A stretch of DNA of 64,000 bases, taken from Limnomonas spitsbergensis (taxonomy: Eukaryota > Chlorophyta > Chlorophyceae > Chlamydomonadales). Under the pieces are notes generated by a model. That model saw nothing but the letters and a program-made list of their open reading frames with translations. It did not search any database and was not told the origin of the DNA. Position 1 is the first letter of the stretch; every line of letters starts with the position of its first letter. Positions 47,401 through 56,400 of this stretch are shown one piece after another. The position numbers were made by a program, and so were the translations under genes. Where the stretch lies: NCBI GenBank assembly GCA_037349105.1, contig JAYJMM010000060.1, positions 207,687 through 271,686 on the forward strand, read 5' to 3'.

Positions 47401-50400
47401 TAATTGTAGTACCAAGTTGTTTTTGTATTGCGTGGTTGTATGAAGTACCAATATTTTCCAAAGAGCCTGCACCTTTCACGAAACCCCAAACACTTCACCC
47501 TAAACCCTCAAACCAGGTTGCCCATGTGCCCAAATCCTAAGCCCTACACCCTGAATCCAGGTCACGCAAGTGCCTGAACCCTTAGCCCTGAATCCAGGTC
47601 ACTCATGTTCCTGAACCATAACCCTTAACTCCAAGTTCAGGTCATGCGTGTGCGCAAACCCTAACCCCTAAACCCTAAATCCAGGTCACTCAAGTGCTTG
47701 AACCCTGAACCCTGTACCCTCAATCCATATACTTTGGTTCATACACCCTACACCTTAAATCCAGGTCGCTCGTGCCCAAACCCAGAACCCTACACCCTGA
47801 ATCCAGGTCGCTCATGTGCCTAAACCCATGTCGCGCATGTGCCTTAACCCTTAACCCTAAACTCAGGCCGCGCATATGCCTACACCCTAAACCCTAAACC
47901 CATGTCGCGCATGTGCCTTAACCCTTAACCCTAAACTCAGGCCGCGCATATGCCTACACCCTAAACCCTAAACCCATGTCGCGCATGTACCTTAACCCTT
48001 AACCCAAAACTCAGGCCGCGCATATGCCTACACCCTAAACCTAGTACCCTGAAACCCTAAACCCTGAACCATCGATCCAGGTTGCTCATATGCACGGCGG
48101 CGCCTCGAATCATGCCAGCTTCTCCAATGATCCTGCAGACACCTTCATCCCGGGTAAGAAGGGTTTGGAATTGGGGTCCAGGTTTTGGATTTGGAGTTAA
48201 GGGGTCCAGGGCTGGGGCAAGGCTTTGGGCCATGTCAGGAGACACCTTCATACTGGACGAGAGGAGGCGGGTACTTGGAATCTCCAAATGCCAGATTGGG
48301 TTTTTTTAGTTCAGGGTTTGGGATTGGGGTTCGTAGCCAGGGGCTGGGCAAGGCTTTGGGTCATGTCAGGAAGCACCTTCTCCAACATGACACCTTTGCC
48401 AGCATGGACAAAGCTGCGGAAAAAACACGTTCATTTTGTTGTTTGCACTCTTGATAAATTGATGCCAAATTCATTTTGCATTCCTGATCAATTCATTTAA
48501 AATTCATGATGCATAAGTGTGAAATGTATGTCACAATGTCACATCCTCCTTTTCTCTCCATTGCAGGCATGCTGGTTCGGATGGGCATTGCCACAGGGAA
48601 GCTGCGTCATGGACAGAGCCCCTCAGAATCACCCATTATGGAGCTGTCGAAATGTAAATGCTGGGAGGAGGGGGGAGATTGGATGGGATGGGATGAGGGT
48701 ATAGAATGAGATGAGATGAGGGTGTGGGATGAGGGTAGGGGATGGGATTAGGTTATTGGATGGAATGGGATGAGGGTATGACTTGTGGGTAGGGAATGCG
48801 ATCTCCTGCTGCAATCCAACATGGGATCTGGATGGGATCTGGAATGGGATCTCCTGCAGCAACTTCGTATAACTGGTGTGGTGCTGTGCAGGTATCCCTG
48901 ATGTTGGTGCTGGGGGGCAGGTGCTCATATGCACAACCACCTTCCTGGCGGTGCAAGATGTGCTCATGTGCTGGTGTCTGTGCACAACCACCTTCTTGGT
49001 TGTGCCAGCTGGCTGGCCGAGAGGAATGCGCTCACGTGCTTATGTGCTATGCACAAACGCCTGCTGTGCAGGTATCTCTGATGCTGGTGCTGGGGGGCAG
49101 GTGCTCATGTGCACCACTACCTTCCTGGCGGTGCGCAATGTAGCAGATGAGCTCGGATGCATCACCAAGGACGGGCTGGATCTGGAGCAGCTGGAGAAAC
49201 CCTCTTGGTGGTTTTGGTGGAGGTGAGGACACTCAGAGGATCTCTCATTATTTAAAATATCAAATTCCAGTCCAAGACGGGTGACAACGCGGATGTGGCT
49301 TCTGCCCAGGCTGTGCTGCTTCATTTACTGTACCCTAAACCCTCGACCCTTCACTCTTAAACCTTATCCCTTGATCCTTGACCCTGCACTTTAAACCCTG
49401 AATCATTGACCCTGAACCCTTGACACTTGTCCCTGAGCTCAAAACCCTTAACCCTATACCCTGAACTCTTAGCATCTTACCCTGAACCCTTAACTTAAAG
49501 CCTCTAACCCTCTAACCCCCTCAACCTTAAATCTTGTCGCAGTTCAACCTCCATCAAGAGGGGCAACGATGCGGTCCTGCTAGACATGGGTGGGTGGGAC
49601 ACTCGGTTAGTTATAGGTTTCGTCTGCTACCACAGAACACAGATTTAGCTTGAGTTCATCATGTCAGTGCTCATAGCCTATGTCTGGTGGAACCCCTAGG
49701 ACAACAATGCGGCCCTGCTTGTTATGGGTGAATGGGAAATTATGTTATACATTTTAGGTTTTATGTTATACATTTTAGATTTTATGTTATACATTTTAGA
49801 TTTACCCTTAAACCCAAACTAAGCCAGGAAATAGATACCCATGTTCATAAAAACTATCTCTGCATCTGTATTCGCAGCTATACCCCCCCCCCACACTCTC
49901 TGACCTCCTCCGCTACCAGTACCCCTCCCCCCAGCACACTCTGACCACCTCCGCCACCAGTCCCCCCTCCCAACGTCTGGTAGGGGACCCTGATGCACCC
50001 AGCCCAGCTGCTCGGGCACCCGATACGTGTTTACTTTGCGCCTTGAAAAAAAAAAAAAGCGAAATGAACGCCGTGTGGGTATTTAAGCCATCTCTCCGAA
50101 TATTATTTTCGCTCATTTTCGCAGGGTCGTTGGCAATGTTTTCGGTAGGCATTCGACAGTCGTTCGCAAAGCTTTCGCGACGTTCTCCCGAAGCGCGGTA
50201 AGGGATACTAGTGGGCTGTGTGGATTACGACTGTCCCCCGAATATCCGTTGAAAATCCTATTTTCCGAAACCAGCGCTTACCAGTTTCGCTTATTTGTCG
50301 GTAGACTTTCGTCTGTCTTTCGCAAAGTGTCAGCGTTGTTGTTCGGTAGGTAGCGATGTTTTTCGGTAGCCTATCGTGATTCTGTCGCTGACTTCATTTA

Positions 50401-53400
50401 GACAATGTTTCGGTAGCCTTACATTAGTTCGGTGGCAATTTGTTTTTCGGTAGTCTTACATCCACACGTTCCTTAGAAGTCCGTCACTCTTTCTCGTCCA
50501 GCGCGCCCCTCCGAACCCTGAAACCCTCTAACGCGTTAGAATCTAACGCTGTCCCTTACGACACTCACCTGTATTATTGTATTATTATTATTGTTGTATT
50601 ATTTTTTGTTGGATCCCAACTGGCCCAGCGGCAGCTGCTCAGCAAGCGCTCCCGAGGTGGCTTGGCGCGCACTGCAAATGAATACACAAATAAGTAAATG
50701 TGTACAAACGATACGCCATGAGGCATGGATTAAGGAAGCCACCCGTTCGGCCGTAGTGCACTAGGTGGGCTACCATGACGCCCGTTAAAACAAACAACAC
50801 CCCTTTACTTCAGTATGCAGGGAGATGTTTCCATCATGCCCCCTGGGGGTTACCCACTACTCTGGGGGAGGCCCAGCTTCCTTCCAATGTTTATATTAGC
50901 GCACTTCGGCTACAACACAGCTCCAATTCAGCTACAGCTCAGCTACAGTGCAGCTTCAATTTAGCTGCAATGCAGCTACAACACAGCTTCAATTTAGCTA
51001 CAAGTCAGCTACAAGTCAGCTACATCACAGTGTGCAGGTTGGGGGAATCTTAAAAGCATCATGCAGCAAAGTGCCTGCTGCTTGGACTAGCAGCCGAAGG
51101 CCGGTACCCGTTCTGCCCCCCTCCGCCCTGTCGTGTCCGACCGGCAGCCCTATAACTATGATTTAGGGCTCACTCTAATAGGCATTGCTAGCTTGCTGCC
51201 TCTCTTTTATATTGGAACCTGCAGTTGGAATTTATTTTGCAATCGGGCACTTGGAACACGACCAAGTGTGATTGACATGTACCTTGAGTATGGACCTGAA
51301 ATCTCCGCTGGACGGCACCGGAGGATCGGAAGAAACGTGGTCTGATGACGAAAGCGTGGTCTCTGATGGAAGATCGTGTGTCCACTGATTTGTGAATTAA
51401 TTTTGGGTGGACATGTAAACAAATATAAAAAGAAATTACGGCCACACTGCCGACCACTCTCTTAGACCCCCTGGCCAGGCTATGCCACGGCCAAAATGAG
51501 AACCTTGTCCGGCAGAAAACGGCTAATTGGCAGACCCCAGACCCTGAACCCTCAGGTTCCCTCCGCCCGCCCCATGCCCCCAGGCCAGTACATGTACTGC
51601 CCCAAGGGTGTGGAAGTACCGCTGGTGTTCACACCCGAGGAGCTGGGCCTGGACCTCCACCCTGAGCGGGGGTGGCGCTTGGACGCCTCGCTCAACCGCA
51701 GCGGCGGCACGCGCGGCGGCAGCAGCAACGCGCGCGTCGTCAGCGGTTTCGGCTACCCGCGCGAGAGCCCGCAGGTGGCCGAGCAGGCTGCAGCCGGGCG
51801 GCCTAAGTCCGTTGGCTCTATTCTGTCCGAGGGCGAGCTGATGCGTGTTTACCAGGTCTTGTCTCCGGGGCTGGTGTCGAGAGCGCGCGTGTTCGGGAGC
51901 AAGATGGCACTGTGTAAGGAGTGGCTTTGTGTGGACGGACCATTCTTCAGCGCACCAGGTGAGGGGAAGAGGGGGAGCCGGGGTGAGGATGGAACAATGT
52001 TTACTTTTGGGTGTCTAAGCTACATGTCAGCTACATGTCGTTATAGTGTGCCTGGTGGAGGGGCAGAGGGAGAGCCGGGGTGAGGATGGAACACTGTTTA
52101 CTTTTGGGTGACTAAGCTACATGTCAGCTACATGTCGTTATAGTGTGCCTGGTGGAGGGGCAGAGGGGGAGCCGGGGTGAGGATGGAACACTGTTTACTT
52201 TTGGGTGACTAAGCTACATGTCAGCTACATGTCGTTATAGTGTGCCTGGTGGAGGGGCAGAGGGGGAGCCGGGGTGAGGATGGAACACTGTTTACTTTTG
52301 GGTGTCTAAGCTACATGTCAGCTACATGTCGTTATAGTGTGCCTGGTGGAGGGGCAGAGGGAGAGCCGGGGTGAGGATGGAACACTGTTTAATTTTGGGT
52401 GACTAAGCTACATGTCAGCTACATGTCGTTATAGTGTGCCTGGTGGAGGGGCAGAGGGGGAGCCGGGGTGAGGATGGAACAATGTTTACTTTTGGGTGTC
52501 TAAGCTACATGTCAGCTACATGTCGTTATAGTGTGCCTGGTGGAGGGGCAGAGGGAGAGCCGGGGTGAGGATGGAACAATGTTCACTTTTGGGTGTCTAA
52601 GCTACATGTCAGCTACATGTCGTTATAGTGTGCCTGGTGGAGGGGAAGAGGGGGAGCCGGGGTGAGGATGGAACACTGTTTACTTTTGGGTGTCTAAGCT
52701 ACATGTCAGCTACATGTCGTTATAGTGTGCCTGGTGGAGGGGAAGAGGGGGAGCCGGGGTGAGGATGAAACACTGTTTACTTTTGGGTGACTAAGCTACA
52801 TGTCAGCTACATGTCGTTATAGTGTGCCCGGTGGAGGAGAAGAGGGGGGTGCTGGAGTTGACAGCCTCGGTACCCCCCTACCCCTGTTCTTGGGGTACCA
52901 ATCCTGTGCATGTAACCTTCAAAGAAAAAAGAAAGCTATGCCCCATGGGGGGCGTGAGAGTTAAGGTAACAGCGTCGGCGGTCCCTTCTTCAGTCTTGGT
53001 GGGTGGGAGGATGATAAGGGTTTAGGGTTTGGGAATTTTAAGGGGAAAAGGGGGTCTCAGGTTCACAGCTTCGGGTACCCCAAATCCTCGACATGTAACC
53101 TGCATTTACAATGCAAGACAGCCCGGTGAGGTGTCCTGAATGTTTTTGTTTGCGTTACACTCAGCTGCATGTCAGCTACAGAGGCCGGAGTTCTCGATGT
53201 TGTGACCTGCCATGCTGCATTTGCCGACCGGTCGCGGGCCGGTCCCGGCTTGGTCTCCAACTCGGGCTCCACTCGGTTGCCTTTTGAAAAACAATTCCTG
53301 CAAACCCTTATCAACATCAGTCCTGCGCCCCGAAGGTACTCACTGGTGCGCATCTCCATCTGGGGGATGACCACCCGTGTTGTGCCGCATACGGTCCTGA

Positions 53401-56400
53401 CAGTGGCTGAATTACGTAGCTGAGTATCAGGCACGGCAGTTTTAAGGCATACTCAGCTACTTTCACCAGGATGGGATCATATTTTTGTGAACAAAATTCT
53501 GAATCACGGTGCAATGGGCTCAGCAGTGATACACCCACAGAGCCCCCCCCCCCCCCCCCCGTAACATCGGTTAGGATTTCACCCTAAACTCTACACCCAC
53601 AGACGACACGCCCTACGTAACATCTTTAATCTGAGACCAAACCTTGAGCGCGTAACCCTCATCCCTGATATGCAAAGGTTGAAGGATCAAACCCGCCACA
53701 CGATCTTCTCTCTCCCTCTCTGTCTAGATCTCCCTCTCTGTCTAGATCTCCCTCTCTGTCTAGATCTCCCTCTCTGTCTAGATCTCCCTCTCTGTCTAGA
53801 TCTCCCTCTCTGTCTAGATCTCCCTCTCTGTCTAGATCTCCCTCTCTGTCTAGATCTCCCTCTCTGTCTAGATCTCTGTGATCCCCTGTACCTGTCCTCC
53901 TCACATCAGAGGATGGCATGACGTCACCATGTTCCTGGCTGTGCAATCCTACCATGCACAGTGTGCAGGGTAGCTGGAATTGAGCTTTGAAGTCATTCCT
54001 TACCAGCCCCACGCCGCCGAGCGTTCAACAGGGCCCAGCGGGTATGCCCTGTTCTAAACCCTCACACTGTTGGTGCTCAACAGGCGCCTCTTGTGCCCGA
54101 CTCAATTCCGAGGATCCACTGCGGGCAGAGCTGCCTCCAGTTACAACCGTCTTTTGCATGGTGGACGGCGGGAAGCAGTACTCGTCCCGCCACCACCAGG
54201 ATGCCCGGGAGATGTCCAAGTGCTTGATAGCTATCATGCGCAACATCTTGAGACAGGTAGGTGCAACATCTGGAGGTAAGGGGGTGCAACATCTGGAGGC
54301 AGGTAGGCAGTAGGCGCAACATCTGGAGGTAAGGGGGTGCAACACCTGGAGGCAGGTAGGCAGTAGGTGCAACATCTGGAGGTAAGGGGGGGCAACATCT
54401 GGAGGCAGGTAGGCAGTAGGCACAACATCTGGAGGCAGGTAGGCAGTATGCGCAACATCTGGAGGTAAGGGGGTGCAACACCTGGAGGCAGGTAGGCAGT
54501 AGGCGCAACATCTGGAGGTAAGGGGGGGCAACATCTGGAGGAAGGTAGGCAGTAGGCACAACATCTGGAGGCAGGTAGGCAGTAGGCGCAACATCTGGAG
54601 GTAAGGGGGTGCAACACCTGGAGGCAGGTAGGCAGTAGGCGCAACATCTGGAGGTAAGGGGGGGCAACATCTTGAGGCAGGTAGGCAGTAGGCGCAACAT
54701 CTGGAGGTAAGGGGGTGCAACACCTGGAGGCAGGTAGGCAGTAGGCGCAACATCTGGAGGCAGGTAGGCGGTAGGCGCAACATCTGGAGGTAAGGGGGGC
54801 AACATCTGGAGACAGGTAGGCAGTAGGCGCAACATCTGGAGACAGGTAGGCAGTAGGCGCAACATCTGGAGACAGGTAGGCAGTAGGCGCAACATCTGGA
54901 GACAGGTAGGCAGTAGGCGCAACATCTAGAGGTAAGGGGGTGCAACACCTGGAGGCAGGTAGGCAGTAGGCGCAACATCTGGAGGTAAGGGGGTGCAACA
55001 CCTGGAGGCAGGTAGGCAGTAGGCGCAACATCTGGAGGCAGGTAGGCGGTAGGCGCAACATCTGGAGGTAAGGGGGGCAACATCTGGAGACAGGTAGGCA
55101 GTAGGCGCAACATCTGGAGACAGGTAGGCAGTAGGCGCAACATCTGGAGACAGGTAGGCAGTAGGCGCAACATCTAGAGGTAAGGGGGTGCAACACCTGG
55201 AGGCAGGTAGGCAGTAGGCGCAACATCTGGAGGTAAGGGGGGGCAACATCTGGAGGCAGGTAGGCAGTAGGCGCAACATCTGGAGGTAAGGGGGGGCAAC
55301 ATCTGGAGGCAGGTAGGCAGTAGGCACAACATCTGGAGGCAGGTAGGCAGTAGGCGCAACATCTGGAGGTAAGGGGGTGCAACACCTGGAGGCAGGTAGG
55401 CAGTAGGCGCAACATCTGGAGGTAAGGGGGGGCAACATCTGGAGACAGGTAGGCAGTAGGCGCAACATCTGGAGACAGGTAGGCAGTAGGCGCAACATCT
55501 AGAGGCAGGGGGGCGCAACATCTGGTGCGTGGCAAGTCCCAACGAACAACCCTTATGTACGTTGCGATGTGGCGCATCGTCTGGCGATGTGGCGCTTCGC
55601 CTTGCGCTTTGTTGAATGTGCCCCGCAGAATGTCGTGAGCGGGCTATCCTACTTAGGATAGAATTTCTGTGGGTCGAGCGGTCTCACGCCTCCTGCCTCG
55701 GCGGAGGAGGAGGCTTTCTGCGATGTGCCGGTGCTGCACTTTACTGATGAAAGGAAGGTGGCGAATCCTAACAAGCAACTCTCTTGTCCCTATACACAAC
55801 CAGAGTTTTCCAAGTGGTAAGCGCATCAATTTCAGCTAAAGTGTGGTCTACGGCCACCAGCCCCTGGCTCGGCCAGCCCTGCTGCCAAGGCCTCCGGCCG
55901 GAGGCTGGTCCATGTTTGGTGTCAATCAGCCCAGGGGTGGCCGCGGGACGCCCCATGAAAAGTGTTCTGGTGCCCACTAAGACAGACACTACACACAAGC
56001 ATCCTGTATGTTGCAATGTGCAGGTGTATGGCGGATACTTTGTGAAGAGTATGGAGAGCGAGTTCAAGTATATGCTGAACTTCACCACGCCAGAGGTGCG
56101 ATCGTTTTTTAGGAATCTGCTTTAGGGGAGACTGCAAAGGATTTGCCGGGGAACAACTAGCGCAAGCCAGAGGTATAGTGGAGAAAGAAAAGACACAAAA
56201 TAAACCACAAGACACAAAATAAACCACAAGACACAAAATAAACCACAAGACACAAAATAAACCACAAGACACAAAATAAACCACAAGACACAAAATAAAC
56301 CACAAGACACAAAATAAACCACAAGACACAAAATAAACCACAAGACACAAAATAAACCACAAGACACAAAATAAACCACAAGACACAAAATAAACCACAA

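Larger units (their letters stand above)
43842..51958 (+). other. class III cyclase domain C1 (exons 14-23)
   Basis: [12 protein letters not shown] carries the first metal-binding Asp (D645). [20 protein letters not shown] carries the second (D688). [23 protein letters not shown] (about 897-905), [12 protein letters not shown] (about 925-936) and VLLDMG+[15 protein letters not shown] give the rest of the fold. The expected GxxDYxGxxVNxAxR segment is replaced by [11 protein letters not shown], so the transition-state Asn and Arg fall on Glu and Cys (E920 and C924 by eye). Two low-complexity insertions interrupt the domain: about 727-894 (Gly-, Pro- and Ser-rich, including a poly-Gly run) and about 985-1080. 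The segment ends in [12 protein letters not shown], as after other algal cyclase domains. Confidence 0.85.

Noticed and set aside
54025..55577. Cys/Leu/Pro-rich frames of up to 447 codons on the - strand
   Set aside because: Shadow of the donor-derived array in intron 24.
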